In this document: piece by piece, positions 17,476 through 27,290 of the stretch
Layout of the letters: each line of letters begins with the position of its first letter
How positions within the stretch are numbered: the stretch's first letter is position 1
Assembly (NCBI RefSeq): GCF_001886185.1
Contig: NZ_JXLA01000035.1
Location: 1-41,149, forward strand
DNA: 41,149 nucleotides
DNA from: Enterococcus raffinosus
GTDB taxonomy: Bacteria; Bacillota; Bacilli; Lactobacillales; Enterococcaceae
Direction of reading: 5' to 3'
Program-made: the position numbers and the translations under genes
Notes under the pieces: model-generated
What the model was told of the DNA's origin: nothing
The model's input: only the letters and a program-made list of their open reading frames with translations
The model's database searches: none

Positions 17476-19167
17476 TCAGGCCTGAAGTTCTTTTTGATAA
17501 TTTCTCCATGAACCGTAATGTGTAATGTTCTTCTTTTTTTCTGCGGAATACTTTTGGCAGACAAACCCTAGTTTTTCTACGCCATTTTCCAGCACTACTT
17601 TTCCGATGGCTAAAGGGTAAGGAATCGTTTGAATAAACTGACTAAGCTTTTTATCAGGGATGCGCCAGACCTCTACGTCGATCGGTTGACCACACTCATT
17701 ACTGCGAAACAAGCCTGGCTTGCGGGGTTCTGTGTGCAGCTCATATAAAAGATAATCAGAAGAAGTCTTAGTTTCATAGGCGAACTCTGCTCCATGGGCA
17801 CGCATTTCCTTTTCAAGAGGAAACCCTCTCATGTGAAGACCGCATACTACAAGCTCCGTCCTCGCCTCAGTTGAATCAAGCTCTGACGCAAAACTTCTCA
17901 GCAGAGGTTCATCTTCTGGAGTTGAAAATAACGTGATTCCAAAAGGCATTTCACTAGCCACTGGCGCAGGAACCGCCGTAGCACTCAATCCTAGTAAATT
18001 GCAATGATTGGTATAAAGTCCCATTTGACTATTCGTAAAGAGAGGATCAGCGAGAACTTGGTCGATTCGCCAAGTACCGGTGCAGGTCGGCAATATCAGC
18101 AGGCTGTCCGCTAGTTTATTTTTTAGAGAGCGTTCAACTCGTTTGCATACATGCTGGGCTTCAAAAAGTGCTTTTGCTGAATAATCGGCTTGTCTTGCCT
18201 GCTTTAGTATCGTTGCTAATGGCGCCACAATCGAATCACTATGCAAATCCGCAAATTCACCAATCGCAACGTCCCGTTCAACTACAAAAGGCCCTTCATA
18301 AAGAGAACGCGCCACCTGCTGAAGCTGAGCCATTTCTATCGTCTCGACGTGCGCTGATTCTCTGAAATACTTTACGGTCTTTTGCCAAGCAGCTTCATAC
18401 ATTGCAGCATACGGACCGAAGAATTCTACTTCATCAGGCAAAAGAAGCTTTTCAGGCTTCGGGTTTGGATTAGAAGGTACTACTTTTTCAGTATTTAACT
18501 GCTGATCAATCAGGCAAATATCCTCCATCCCGCGAGCAAAAATTGAAACACAATCAAGAGATTCGCAAGCCGGCACCACCCCTTCTGTCGAGTAGCATCC
18601 TGGGGCCGCTTTATAGCCAAAGATATTGTTCAATGCCGCTGGGACTCTTCCTGAACCGGCAGTATCTGTTCCCAGCGCAAAACATATCTGCCCTAACGCC
18701 ACCGCGACCGCTGAACCAGAACTGGAGCCACCGCTGATCAGCTCTGGATCAAGAGCATTTTTCGTTGCACCATAGGGAGAACGAGTTCCCACTAAACCAG
18801 TAGCGAATTGATCCATATTGGTCTTTCCGATAGGGATCGCCCCTGCATGAAGCAGCTGCGCCACTACCCTTGCTGATTTTTCAGGTATATAGGAAAACTC
18901 CGGGCAGGCAGCAGTCGTCGGTACATGAGCCAAATCAATATTGTCCTTAATCGCAAATGGAATACCCCACAATGGCTTTTCTTCAAAATCCGGAGACGGA
19001 AGCTTATCTACATAGGCCATGATCTCCTTTTTTTCCAGTAGATAAATCCAGCAATTATAGTGTACGTGCTTCTTCGCTGAGGCGAGTACTTGATCGACAA
19101 CTTCCTCTACCGTGATGTTTTTCTCTTGATAGCAATTTTGCAGCTGACGAATCGTTTGTTTCAGCAT
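17476..19167 (-). CDS. atzF: Allophanate hydrolase
   Basis: 563 residues, with an amidase-signature N-terminal domain and the C-terminal allophanate-hydrolase domain (from about residue 440). The Ser-cisSer-Lys triad is visible: K74 (FAIKDN), the Ser run S148-S150 (GGSSSG) and the nucleophile S172 (DTAGSGR). It converts allophanate to ammonia and CO2 in the cytoplasm. It begins 3 nt after the carboxylase stop codon and is last in the operon, so it is translationally linked. In urea amidolyase it completes urea breakdown; with the DUF1989 pair it completes guanidine breakdown. Confidence 0.93.
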   Translation of the reverse strand: MLKQTIRQLQNCYQEKNITVEEVVDQVLASAKKHVHYNCWIYLLEKKEIMAYVDKLPSPDFEEKPLWGIPFAIKDNIDLAHVPTTAACPEFSYIPEKSARVVAQLLHAGAIPIGKTNMDQFATGLVGTRSPYGATKNALDPELISGGSSSGSAVAVALGQICFALGTDTAGSGRVPAALNNIFGYKAAPGCYSTEGVVPACESLDCVSIFARGMEDICLIDQQLNTEKVVPSNPNPKPEKLLLPDEVEFFGPYAAMYEAAWQKTVKYFRESAHVETIEMAQLQQVARSLYEGPFVVERDVAIGEFADLHSDSIVAPLATILKQARQADYSAKALFEAQHVCKRVERSLKNKLADSLLILPTCTGTWRIDQVLADPLFTNSQMGLYTNHCNLLGLSATAVPAPVASEMPFGITLFSTPEDEPLLRSFASELDSTEARTELVVCGLHMRGFPLEKEMRAHGAEFAYETKTSSDYLLYELHTEPRKPGLFRSNECGQPIDVEVWRIPDKKLSQFIQTIPYPLAIGKVVLENGVEKLGFVCQKYSAEKKKNITHYGSWRNYQKELQA

Positions 19168-19170
19168 TCT

Positions 19171-22100
19171 TCAGACCCCCTCAATGTACGCCAGTGATTC
19201 TCCCGAGCGTAAAATATCTCCTTGCTTAATTAAAATTTCAGATATTTTTCCGTCACAAGGAGCATGATAAGCAATCTCTGTTTTCATACTTTCTGTTACG
19301 ATCATCGGTTCGCCGCTTCTGACGAAATCGCCTTTGTCGACCAAAATTTTCCAAACACTGCAGGGAATCGCGCATTTCAATACTTCATTGTTTTCAGGGA
19401 CCGCCGCTTCAACTGCCGGCTCTTGATCCCCTGTTTCCGGAGTATACTCAGCCAAGCCTTTTTCCCGCCAAGACTCTCTTTCAGCTTCGAAGGCCGCTTG
19501 CTGCCGCTCTTTAACCTGAGTAATTTCTGAACGGTGCTCCGCTAGCTGCGCTTGGTATTCTTTGATCGAAAATTCCGTTTCCTCGATATCAAGCTCATAG
19601 TTTCCATTGAGAAAATCTTTACGGTATTGCAGCAACTCTTCAGGAGAGACGAGGAAAAACTGCAGTTGATCAAAATAGTCTAGTAGCCACGGCTTTTCTT
19701 TTGAAAAGTAGTGCGTCTCCTTTTGCAGGTTCCACATTTGGATCGTTCGACCAAACAGCTGATAGCCCCCGGGACCCTCCATTCCATAGACGCACAGATA
19801 GGCTCCGCCAATTCCTACAGCGTTCTCAGGGGTCCACGTTCTTGCGGGATTGTACTTCGTGGTCACTAGGCGATGCATCGGATTGATTGGCACAGCGACT
19901 GGCGCACCTAGATAAACATCCCCCAAGCCTAATACCATATACTTAGCCGACAGGATTGTTTCCTGAACAGCAGCCCGGCTTTTTAACCCATTGATTCTGC
20001 GGATGAACTCAATATTATCAGGGCACCACGGAGCATCGCTACGAACATTGTCCTGATAACGTTCCATCGCTTTAACTGCCTGAGGATCCTCCCAAGATAA
20101 CGGCAGCTTGACAATTCGAGAAGGAAAGACCGCATTTTCCAGATTCGCCAATTCCTCATCCAGTCTGATGATTTCCGCTAACGCTGTCTTCAACTCAAGT
20201 TTTTGCGTATCAACTTGAATTTGCAAGCTTCGAATCCCTGGTGTCAGGTTAACAATCGGCAAGGCACTTTCCTTCAACTGACGATACAACGCGTGAATGC
20301 GCACTCTTAAAATAAAATCCAAAGCCATTTCACCGTACTCCAGCAGTAAATACCGATCCCCAGATAAGCGGATGGTCAAATCAATTCCCGCCGTATTTTT
20401 TCCTTGATAAAAAATTGGATACTCTGGCTGCTTGGCCAGTATCGCCGTTTGATTCGTTTTTTTATTGCGGTAAAGCGTCTGGAGCGTTGCGGCACTTAAA
20501 GGACGCAGTATCAGCTCTTCTTGCTCCTTATTTAAGCAATTAGCCGTCTCAATATCGACCAAACAAAATTGCAGCGTATCCCCCGGTTTTAACTGACCGA
20601 TTTTCCATAAATCACTGGAAATAACTGTCGCCGGACAGACAAAACCGCCTAAGCTTGGACCGTCTGGCCCTAAAATAATTGGCATATCGCCAGTGAAATC
20701 AATGGTACCAATCGCATAGGCGTTATCATGAATATTCGAAGGATGCAAGCCTGCCTCCCCGCCATCCTCTCGTGTCCATTTCGGGGCAGGGCCAATCAAG
20801 CGGACACCCGTACGTGAGCTGTTGAAGTGGACCTCCCATTCAGCCTCACAGAATTCCTGTAAAAACTCAGGTGTAAGAAACTCAGACGTACAATGCGGGC
20901 CTGGTGTAACATGAATCTGCCAGACTTGCTCTTCTTTCGTTAGCTCAAAAGGCTCTTTTACTAGCGGCGTTTTGCTGGTTGCAACAGATAACGGATGCAA
21001 TACATCTCCAGTTTGCAGCGAACGACCATTTTTCCCGCCAAAATTTCCCAACGTGAAGCACGAAGCACTTCCCAGTACTTTTGCGGCACTGAACCCGTTT
21101 TTTACCGCTAAATAGCAGCGCATACCCGTCTTCGACTCGCCGAAACTCAAGACTTGTCCAGCTTTTGCTGTGACCACCTGATACATAGGAACTGGCTGAC
21201 CATCCAGTGTTGGTGTCAGATGAGCGCCAGCCAATGCAAATTCCATTTCGCCGCGAAATAACCACTTCCCGCCTGAAAGGGTCAACTCGATGACCGGCGC
21301 CTCTTCCGAATTATTCAAGATTTTATTAGCAATTCGGCCAGATAAAGCATCCATCGAACCAGAAGGCGGTACCCCAACACCCCAATAGCCAACTCGCCCG
21401 GGATAATCCTGTAGTGTACTATTCAATCCACCATCAAGTACTTCCAACGCTGGAATTTCAATTGACAGCTGCTCCAGCGTTTTGGTTGTCACTGTGCCAG
21501 CGGTTATCTGTGGTTTCTGCAATACTTCCTGGAGGAAGAAAAGATTCGTCTCAATGCCTTGAATTTGCGTTTCCTTCAAGCTTGAAGTCAATCGATCCAA
21601 AGCCGCTTGCCGCGTCTTCCCTTTCGTAATCACCTTAGCCAGCATTGGATCATAAAACGGACTAATCTCTAAATGATCTGAAATGAAGGTCTCAATGCGG
21701 GCATGCTCGCCCCATTCGACAGCATCAATGTGACCAACACTGGGGCGAAAATCGTGATAAAAATCCTCAGCGTAAATCCGTGCTTCGATGCTGACTCCTT
21801 GTGGAACCAACACTCTTTTCTCCAAATCAGGACACTCGCCACCCGCTTCCAGGATCATCCATTCGACTAAATCAATGCCAAAAACTTCTTCGGTAATCCC
21901 GTGTTCTACTTGCAGACGAGTATTGACCTCCAAGAAATAAAACATTTCAGTAGATACATCATAGAGAAACTCGACCGTTCCAACACTGCGATAGCCAACA
22001 GACTTCCCTAGTGTTTCTGCTGCTTGATGCAGCGCCGAACGAACAGCGTCTGTAAGACCAAAGGCCGGACATTCCTCGATCACCTTTTGATTTCGACGCT

Positions 22101-22791
22101 GTAATGAACAGTCCCGCTCACCGATGATTATCAGCTCTCCCGCCTTATTCCCAAAAATCTGAACCTCAATATGCCGAGCATTTTCAATATATTTCTCTAA
22201 AAACACTCCGCCATTACCAAAATTCGCCTCCGCCTGATTCACCACTGAATCAAAGGAAGACAGCATCTCCGCTTCATTGCGGCAGATCTTCATCCCAATT
22301 CCGCCTCCGCCAGCCGTGCTTTTCAGCATGATAGGATAGCCGATTCTTTCTGCTTCTTTTTTTACTTGATACTTTTTACTCAGCAATTCCGTTCCATTAA
22401 TCATGGGAATCCCCACTTTGTTCGCGTATTCTCGTGCCAGATGCTTCATGCCGAACTCTCTTATATGCTGAACCTCTGGACCGATAAATATCAAACCATT
22501 ATTAGCACAGGCTTCAACAAAATCGGCATTTTCACTAAGAAAACCATAGCCGGGAATCACAGCCTGTGCCCCGCTTTTTTTCGCAATCGCTAATAATTGT
22601 TCCTGATTTAAATAAGTCTCATCGACCGTTTCTCCTTGTAGTAGATAACTTTCATCGGCCAGCTCGACATGTCGGCTCTTTTCATCTGCTTCAGCATAAA
22701 CAACCACTGAAGTAATGCCCATTTTCTTTAATGTTCGAAGAATGCGAACAGCAATCGTTCCACGATTAGCAATCAATACTTTTTTAAACAT
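19171..22791 (-). CDS. Biotin-dependent carboxylase of the urea/guanidine carboxylase family
   Basis: 1206 residues with domains in order: biotin carboxylase (about 1-450; EVNTRLQVEH), the KipA-like half of the carboxyltransferase (about 455-770; GGLNSTLQDYPGR, LHPSNIHDNAY), the KipI-like half (about 790-1050), and a C-terminal biotin carrier with biotin on K1170 (ESMKTE). It uses ATP and bicarbonate to carboxylate an amide-like substrate. Family members linked to two DUF1989 proteins and an NMT1-type ABC importer have been shown to be guanidine carboxylases, making carboxyguanidine rather than allophanate directly. An Asp is present in GTIDFTGD; from memory the fungal urea enzyme has Asn in this region, the residue used to tell the two apart, but this needs alignment. 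Start follows AAAGGGTGATGGG, 4 nt after the upstream stop. Confidence 0.9.
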   Translation of the reverse strand: MFKKVLIANRGTIAVRILRTLKKMGITSVVVYAEADEKSRHVELADESYLLQGETVDETYLNQEQLLAIAKKSGAQAVIPGYGFLSENADFVEACANNGLIFIGPEVQHIREFGMKHLAREYANKVGIPMINGTELLSKKYQVKKEAERIGYPIMLKSTAGGGGIGMKICRNEAEMLSSFDSVVNQAEANFGNGGVFLEKYIENARHIEVQIFGNKAGELIIIGERDCSLQRRNQKVIEECPAFGLTDAVRSALHQAAETLGKSVGYRSVGTVEFLYDVSTEMFYFLEVNTRLQVEHGITEEVFGIDLVEWMILEAGGECPDLEKRVLVPQGVSIEARIYAEDFYHDFRPSVGHIDAVEWGEHARIETFISDHLEISPFYDPMLAKVITKGKTRQAALDRLTSSLKETQIQGIETNLFFLQEVLQKPQITAGTVTTKTLEQLSIEIPALEVLDGGLNSTLQDYPGRVGYWGVGVPPSGSMDALSGRIANKILNNSEEAPVIELTLSGGKWLFRGEMEFALAGAHLTPTLDGQPVPMYQVVTAKAGQVLSFGESKTGMRCYLAVKNGFSAAKVLGSASCFTLGNFGGKNGRSLQTGDVLHPLSVATSKTPLVKEPFELTKEEQVWQIHVTPGPHCTSEFLTPEFLQEFCEAEWEVHFNSSRTGVRLIGPAPKWTREDGGEAGLHPSNIHDNAYAIGTIDFTGDMPIILGPDGPSLGGFVCPATVISSDLWKIGQLKPGDTLQFCLVDIETANCLNKEQEELILRPLSAATLQTLYRNKKTNQTAILAKQPEYPIFYQGKNTAGIDLTIRLSGDRYLLLEYGEMALDFILRVRIHALYRQLKESALPIVNLTPGIRSLQIQVDTQKLELKTALAEIIRLDEELANLENAVFPSRIVKLPLSWEDPQAVKAMERYQDNVRSDAPWCPDNIEFIRRINGLKSRAAVQETILSAKYMVLGLGDVYLGAPVAVPINPMHRLVTTKYNPARTWTPENAVGIGGAYLCVYGMEGPGGYQLFGRTIQMWNLQKETHYFSKEKPWLLDYFDQLQFFLVSPEELLQYRKDFLNGNYELDIEETEFSIKEYQAQLAEHRSEITQVKERQQAAFEAERESWREKGLAEYTPETGDQEPAVEAAVPENNEVLKCAIPCSVWKILVDKGDFVRSGEPMIVTESMKTEIAYHAPCDGKISEILIKQGDILRSGESLAYIEGV

Positions 22792-22795
22792 CCCA

Positions 22796-23509
22796 TCACC
22801 CTTTTAGTTGATTTTCTGCCAAATTGTTTTCAAACGCTCGTGTATTTTCCTCGCAGCTCGTCACAACTGAATCGAGTAAATCAGCCGGCTTTCCTTCATA
22901 AACCTCTAGCTGTATTTCTCCTTTTGGATACTCTCTTGCTGGGTTCAGAGGATGCGGTGTATTAGATAAGATCAATAAAACCGGCGCATCAGTCCGTAAA
23001 ACGACTTCCTTATTGAAGGTATTTTCTGGTTGATAACTCAGCTCTCCACCCTTTGACGCTGTGACTTTAGAGAAAAGGTTGACCACCGAAGATAGATCCC
23101 GCTTATCCAAACCGCGTCGAAAAAGCTCAATCGAAAAATTCTCATAGCTGCCTCGGTGACGCTGATTTCGCTCTGTTTGATAATCAGAAGGGCCATATTG
23201 ATCGTTGATTTTTCGCAAAAGAGTATGCCCGCACACGGTGTCGTGCCAGCCATATGTATCATGCAGCATACTCAACAGCATCTTCCCATTATCACTCATC
23301 AATAAATTCCCTTGGGTTAAAAAGAAGGTATGCTGCGCTTTTAAAGAGTCCGGCATATTGTATTTTTCTTCGGGATGCTCTGCGTGATAAGCACCCATCA
23401 CTACATTGCAATCCTCTGCTTTGGCTATCAAACGTATAAGTTTATTCGCGCTTAAATACTCAGACCACTTTTCTCCCGGCAATAAACGTTTTGTATAGAC
23501 TAATTTCAT
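22796..23509 (-). CDS. DUF1989 protein, likely carboxyguanidine deiminase subunit
   Basis: About 237 residues. Family blocks are visible: LLPGEKWSEYL at the start, DTYGWHDTVCGH in the middle, and LLILSNTPHPLNP near the end. These 'urea carboxylase-associated' proteins form a heteromeric deiminase (CgdAB) that removes ammonia from carboxyguanidine to give allophanate. The start is the ATG at 23509, overlapping the previous stop as ATGA with AAAGGAG upstream; a longer frame to 23527 is unlikely. The overlap means tight coupling with its partner, consistent with a 1:1 complex. Compared with the partner it has fewer of the Cys residues thought to bind metal. Which subunit it is cannot be settled here. 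Confidence 0.85.
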   Translation of the reverse strand: MKLVYTKRLLPGEKWSEYLSANKLIRLIAKAEDCNVVMGAYHAEHPEEKYNMPDSLKAQHTFFLTQGNLLMSDNGKMLLSMLHDTYGWHDTVCGHTLLRKINDQYGPSDYQTERNQRHRGSYENFSIELFRRGLDKRDLSSVVNLFSKVTASKGGELSYQPENTFNKEVVLRTDAPVLLILSNTPHPLNPAREYPKGEIQLEVYEGKPADLLDSVVTSCEENTRAFENNLAENQLKG

Positions 23510-24168
23510 GCGTCTGCTCCTTTCCAAATCAGCACTTCAATAGGGGTCGGATTGTAATCGTTACAGGGATTGTTCAATTGTGGGCAATTACTGATCAATA
23601 CGATCACATCAGCTAACGCCTCTAACTCCACATAATATCCAGGCCCTGAAACGCCATCCTTAAAATCTAACTCACCTTCTGGATTAACCGGGACATTCAT
23701 AAAAAAATTGATGTTCGGAGCTAGATCTCTTTTCGAAAACCGATACTGGTCGAAAAACTGACTCATTTGCAGCATGAAGGTATCGCGACAAGCGTGCATC
23801 GAGACTTTTTCTCGTTGGTAGCGGACGGTATTGCTCTGACAGGAGCAAGCACCGCCAATAGTGTCATGCTGACCACAAGTATCAGCAGTTATCTTAAGCA
23901 TTTCCTGTCCAGCTTCACTCATTAATACGGTTCCCGTTGTTAGATACAAACTTTTTTGCTCCTGAATCGTCAGACAAGCACTGTAGTGATCGGCCGGATC
24001 ATTTTTTAGAAAAAATAAGGTGTCGGCCGCCTGATTCCCTGCTTGATCAACGATTCGCAGTGTATCGCCCTTATGAATGGTCTTCATCCAGCCGTCTCCG
24101 GCTAATATCTCCTTGTTATAATCTGAATTTTCTGACTTTTTATCGCTTACTATTGGCGTAAATTCCAT
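23506..24168 (-). CDS. DUF1989 protein, likely metal-binding carboxyguanidine deiminase subunit
   Basis: 220 residues. It has GDTLRIVDQAGNQAADTLFF near residue 33, the Cys-rich stretch DTCGQHDTIGGACSCQ and, near the C-terminus, SNCPQLNNPCNDYNP, a conserved pattern expected to bind a metal. GGAGG precedes the ATG. It overlaps the following DUF1989 gene by 4 nt (ATGA). From family knowledge, the pair converts carboxyguanidine to allophanate and ammonia. It sits between the ABC importer genes and the carboxylase in a continuous operon. Confidence 0.87.
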   Translation of the reverse strand: MEFTPIVSDKKSENSDYNKEILAGDGWMKTIHKGDTLRIVDQAGNQAADTLFFLKNDPADHYSACLTIQEQKSLYLTTGTVLMSEAGQEMLKITADTCGQHDTIGGACSCQSNTVRYQREKVSMHACRDTFMLQMSQFFDQYRFSKRDLAPNINFFMNVPVNPEGELDFKDGVSGPGYYVELEALADVIVLISNCPQLNNPCNDYNPTPIEVLIWKGADA

Positions 24169-24193
24169 TTGTTTTCCTCCTACTCACAAGTAT

Positions 24194-24991
24194 CTACGTA
24201 TGAATGATCTGATCGATTTTTTTCTTCGTTTTAATAAATGCGGGTTCATCTTTCAACCCTAAACTCCTTTTATATGGCAGATAGATGGGCACCGATTGTT
24301 TGATTTCTCCAGGGCCCGCACTCATGATCACGACACGCTGTCCTAAAAAGGCGGCCTCTTCAATGTCATGAGTGATGAATAAAATGGTCGGCCGCTCCAC
24401 TTCCCAGATTTCCCGCATCAGCAGCTGCATGTTGCTCTTCGTTTCCGGATCTAACGCACCAAAGGGTTCATCCATCAGTAGTATTTCTGGACTATTCGCC
24501 AATGCCCGCGCAATAGCCACTCGCTGCTTCATCCCACCAGAAAGCTCCTTGGGTAAACTATGTCGGAACTTTTCCAAACCAATTACCTCAATATAACGAT
24601 CCACAATTGATTGAATTTGCGCTTTCGGCTTTTTACTGATTTTCAAGCCAAAAGCGATATTTTCCTCTACCGTCAGCCAAGGAAATAATGAATAGCCTTG
24701 AAAGACCATGCCTCGATCTGCTCCCGGACCTACCAGCTCTTGATCATTCAGTACGATACTGCCTGAAGTGATATCCTCTAACCCGCCGAGAATCCTCAAC
24801 AACGTCGACTTGCCGCAACCAGAAGGCCCTACAACACAGAGAAATTCATTGTCTAAAATCTCCAAGTTAATGTCCCGCAATGCCGTCACTTTATTTTTTT
24901 TTGAGGTGTAGATTTTGTTCACCTGTTCAAAGGAAATTTTACTGCTGGCGACCTTTGCCTCCAGCCCAAGCTCTCCTGTTATCACTGCCAT
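24194..24991 (-). CDS. ABC transporter ATPase, nitrate/sulfonate/taurine type
   Basis: 265 residues. Walker A GPSGCGKST lies at 55-63, then the Q-loop (FQGYSLFPW), signature LSGGMKQR, Walker B ILLMDEPFGALD and the switch His in FITHDIEEA. It energises the importer formed with the next two genes upstream. I choose the ATG at 24991, preceded by AGGGGGG; a longer frame starting at 25018 would overlap the permease and has no site of its own. This SsuB/TauB-like ATPase class is regularly found with guanidine carboxylase operons. Confidence 0.9.
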   Translation of the reverse strand: MAVITGELGLEAKVASSKISFEQVNKIYTSKKNKVTALRDINLEILDNEFLCVVGPSGCGKSTLLRILGGLEDITSGSIVLNDQELVGPGADRGMVFQGYSLFPWLTVEENIAFGLKISKKPKAQIQSIVDRYIEVIGLEKFRHSLPKELSGGMKQRVAIARALANSPEILLMDEPFGALDPETKSNMQLLMREIWEVERPTILFITHDIEEAAFLGQRVVIMSAGPGEIKQSVPIYLPYKRSLGLKDEPAFIKTKKKIDQIIHT

Positions 24992-25002
24992 TTTCGTCCC
25001 CC

Positions 25003-25812
25003 CTATTCTTCTACCCAACGAAACAACACCTTGTTCAGCAAGCCAAACAGACGATCCGTGATCAACCCTAAAAGACCAATCACCAATATCCCCATAAATA
25101 TAGAAGAGGTATCCAAAAAGCGCTGTGCCTTCAAGATGTTATACCCTAAGCCAGAGTTGGCAGCCACTAATTCTGCCACTACTAAATATGTCCAGGCCCA
25201 GCCCATTATCATCCGCAAGCTTTCCATTAACTTCGGCAACATCGCTGGAATGATGACTTTAAAAATCACTGTGCTGGATTTGCCTCCCAGCGTGTAGGCG
25301 GCATTGATCAAATTGGAAGGAACACTTTTTACGTTGTCCGCCACCATCGGAATCAATTGAAAAAGAATCCCAAGAAGAATGACTGCCACTTTGGCATTTT
25401 CACCAATACCTACCCAGACCATAATTAATGGAACAAAGGCTGGGACCGGTAAATACCTAAAAAATTCTGTCAGCGGCAGAACAAACGCTTCGATTTTCGA
25501 AAAGGAACCTACTAAAACGCCTAACGGCACACCAATGACAATCGCTAATAAGAAGCCCTTCATAATACGAGAAAAACTAATCCATGTATCAGTTGCCAAC
25601 GATCCATCCATCAGACTCTTTACAAACGCTTCGACAACTGCAGTCGGCGCCGGCAAGAAAATCTGACTGACCATCCCACTAGTGCTCAACAGCTGCCATA
25701 AGACTAAAACTAAAATGAAGGCTCCAGCTGCGATCATGCTGTATTTTGTTTTCGAAATCATTTTTCGCAGCCTAATCTTCGTGCCTGTTTTCGATACTGC
25801 TCTTATTTCCAT
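25003..25812 (-). CDS. ABC transporter permease, SsuC/TauC type
   Basis: 269 residues with six membrane segments and the family EAA-type loop around NAAYTLGGKSSTVIFKVIIPAMLP. It forms the membrane channel of the importer with the ATPase (11-nt gap) and the lipoprotein. The ATG at 25812, after GGGAGGCG, is preferred over the in-frame ATG at 25836. The substrate is inferred from the operon: guanidine or a guanidine-containing compound rather than nitrate or sulfonate. Confidence 0.9.
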   Translation of the reverse strand: MEIRAVSKTGTKIRLRKMISKTKYSMIAAGAFILVLVLWQLLSTSGMVSQIFLPAPTAVVEAFVKSLMDGSLATDTWISFSRIMKGFLLAIVIGVPLGVLVGSFSKIEAFVLPLTEFFRYLPVPAFVPLIMVWVGIGENAKVAVILLGILFQLIPMVADNVKSVPSNLINAAYTLGGKSSTVIFKVIIPAMLPKLMESLRMIMGWAWTYLVVAELVAANSGLGYNILKAQRFLDTSSIFMGILVIGLLGLITDRLFGLLNKVLFRWVEE

Positions 25813-25841
25813 CAAATCGCCTCCCGCGAATTCCAATAGGG

Positions 25842-26903
25842 TTACTCTGCCTGCGTGTCTGGAACCTTCATATCCACTGCATCCTCATACAGCTTGTCAA
25901 TATAACTGGAATCAAAAATACTTTCTGGATCTTTGAGCTCCTCTGAAACCATCTTTTGATCCAAAAGAAATTTCGCGGTTTCTTTAGCTGTATACGGTAG
26001 ATAAGAATAGTCCTCCGCCTGTTCATGAAAGGCCGCATGGTTGTCCGCAATTGAGAATAAACGTGCTCCTGCCATCGCTGTTTTCATTTCCTCAGTACTA
26101 ATGTCCGCTTGCTTGGCCATATACCCTAACGCTTCATCTGGTTTTTCCGCATAGTCCTGCATCCCATCAAAATATGCTTTGACGATTTTTTGTACCTCAG
26201 CAGAACGATTTTTTAAGACCTTTCCACTAACCATTAATGTATCAGGAATTAAACCAGGAATTTCCGAGGAATCAAAGAGTAAATTCGTATCACCTTCAGA
26301 AGCTGCGTAGCTTAACGACGGTTCCCACAAGCTGGCGGCATCTACCTGCCCAGAAATAACCGCTGGACCAGCATTCTCGACTGTCATGTTCGTTAATTGA
26401 ATGTCTTTTTCAGATAAGCCAGCTGTCTCTAAAGCATTTAGTAAAAAGAAATGTTCGATCGTCCCTACCTCTGTCGCAACTGTTTTTCCTTTTAACTCCT
26501 TTAACGACTTGATCGACGATTGTGCCACGATTCCGTCTGCTCCCGCCGAGTTGTCATTGATTAGTACTACCTTGAAATCAACGCCGTTAATGGCTGGCGA
26601 GATTGTATCACTTAATGCTGCACACACCGCATCAATCTGTCCGCTGTTGAAGGCCTGCAGCGAATCACTGTACGTATTAAACCAAACCAGTTCCACGTTC
26701 ACATCGTTTTTCTCAAACGCGCCAAATCCTTGAACGGCGTACCAGGTATACCATCCCGGAAACGCGCTGACGCCGATTTTGATCGCTTGGTCAGAGGACT
26801 TCTCACTAGAATTTTCAGCTGCTCCACTATCTTTCCCACCGCAGCCGCTCAACAGCAGCAAAAGTAAACACATCGCCGTTAAAACACTCATCACTTTCTT
26901 CAT
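25842..26903 (-). CDS. ABC transporter substrate-binding lipoprotein, NMT1/ThiY-SsuA type
   Basis: 353 residues with a lipoprotein signal peptide: charged MKK, a Leu-rich core, and lipobox LSGC with Cys21. The mature part is a two-lobed NMT1-like binding protein (KIGVSAFPGWYTWYAVQGFG, then GKTVATEVGTIEHFF). It is anchored outside the membrane and delivers substrate to the permease 29 nt downstream. The family binds varied small nitrogen or sulfur compounds; guanidine is inferred from the downstream genes. Confidence 0.9.
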   Translation of the reverse strand: MKKVMSVLTAMCLLLLLLSGCGGKDSGAAENSSEKSSDQAIKIGVSAFPGWYTWYAVQGFGAFEKNDVNVELVWFNTYSDSLQAFNSGQIDAVCAALSDTISPAINGVDFKVVLINDNSAGADGIVAQSSIKSLKELKGKTVATEVGTIEHFFLLNALETAGLSEKDIQLTNMTVENAGPAVISGQVDAASLWEPSLSYAASEGDTNLLFDSSEIPGLIPDTLMVSGKVLKNRSAEVQKIVKAYFDGMQDYAEKPDEALGYMAKQADISTEEMKTAMAGARLFSIADNHAAFHEQAEDYSYLPYTAKETAKFLLDQKMVSEELKDPESIFDSSYIDKLYEDAVDMKVPDTQAE

Positions 26904-26924
26904 ATAGTCTCCACTCCTTATTTT

Positions 26925-27278
26925 TTACGCTAAAGCGTCAATGCCCGTTTCCTTTGTTCGAATGCGAATTGCCTCTTCCAAAGGAGTCACGAAAATTTTC
27001 CCATCGCCCTTGTTGCCGGTCCGATTAACCTTTAAGAGAATCTGGATTAGACGTTCCACATCCTTTTCCTCTAGATAGATTTCGATAATCCGTTTACTGA
27101 CGAACGGATAATCTATGATAGATTTCCTAACACCTACATTCTGGACATCATACTGCTGCTGCTCGCGACCACGCCCCAACACTCGATAGGTATTAAGTGA
27201 GAAAAAATTTTCATTCAATAAAGCGGCTTTCGTTTCATAATATTTTGTATCACGTATGATCGCTGTTACTAATTTCAT
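26925..27278 (-). CDS. PII-family signalling protein, NifI2-like
   Basis: 117 residues of PII fold: the N-terminal MKLVTAIIR, T-loop region from RVLGRGREQQQ to about residue 60, the signature NRTGNKGDGKIFV and a C-terminus RIRTKETGIDAL. The long T-loop lacking the GlnB YRG(A)EY pattern, and the motif K-V-N-x-T-G-x-x-GDGKIFV, look like NifI2, the second of the paired PII proteins that switch off nitrogenase in methanogens and clostridia. AAGGAG precedes the ATG. It follows the NifI1-like gene by 12 nt. There is no nif gene here, so its target is probably the importer or carboxylase (inferred). It should sense 2-oxoglutarate and ATP/ADP like its family. Confidence 0.85.
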   Translation of the reverse strand: MKLVTAIIRDTKYYETKAALLNENFFSLNTYRVLGRGREQQQYDVQNVGVRKSIIDYPFVSKRIIEIYLEEKDVERLIQILLKVNRTGNKGDGKIFVTPLEEAIRIRTKETGIDALA

Positions 27279-27290
27279 GGCTTCATCTCC

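Noticed and set aside
24989-25018. Longer starts for the ATPase (25018), permease (25836), DUF1989 protein (23527) and GH65 (30722)
   Set aside because: Each longer start lacks its own ribosome binding site or runs through the one that serves the internal ATG; the shorter start has ideal spacing.
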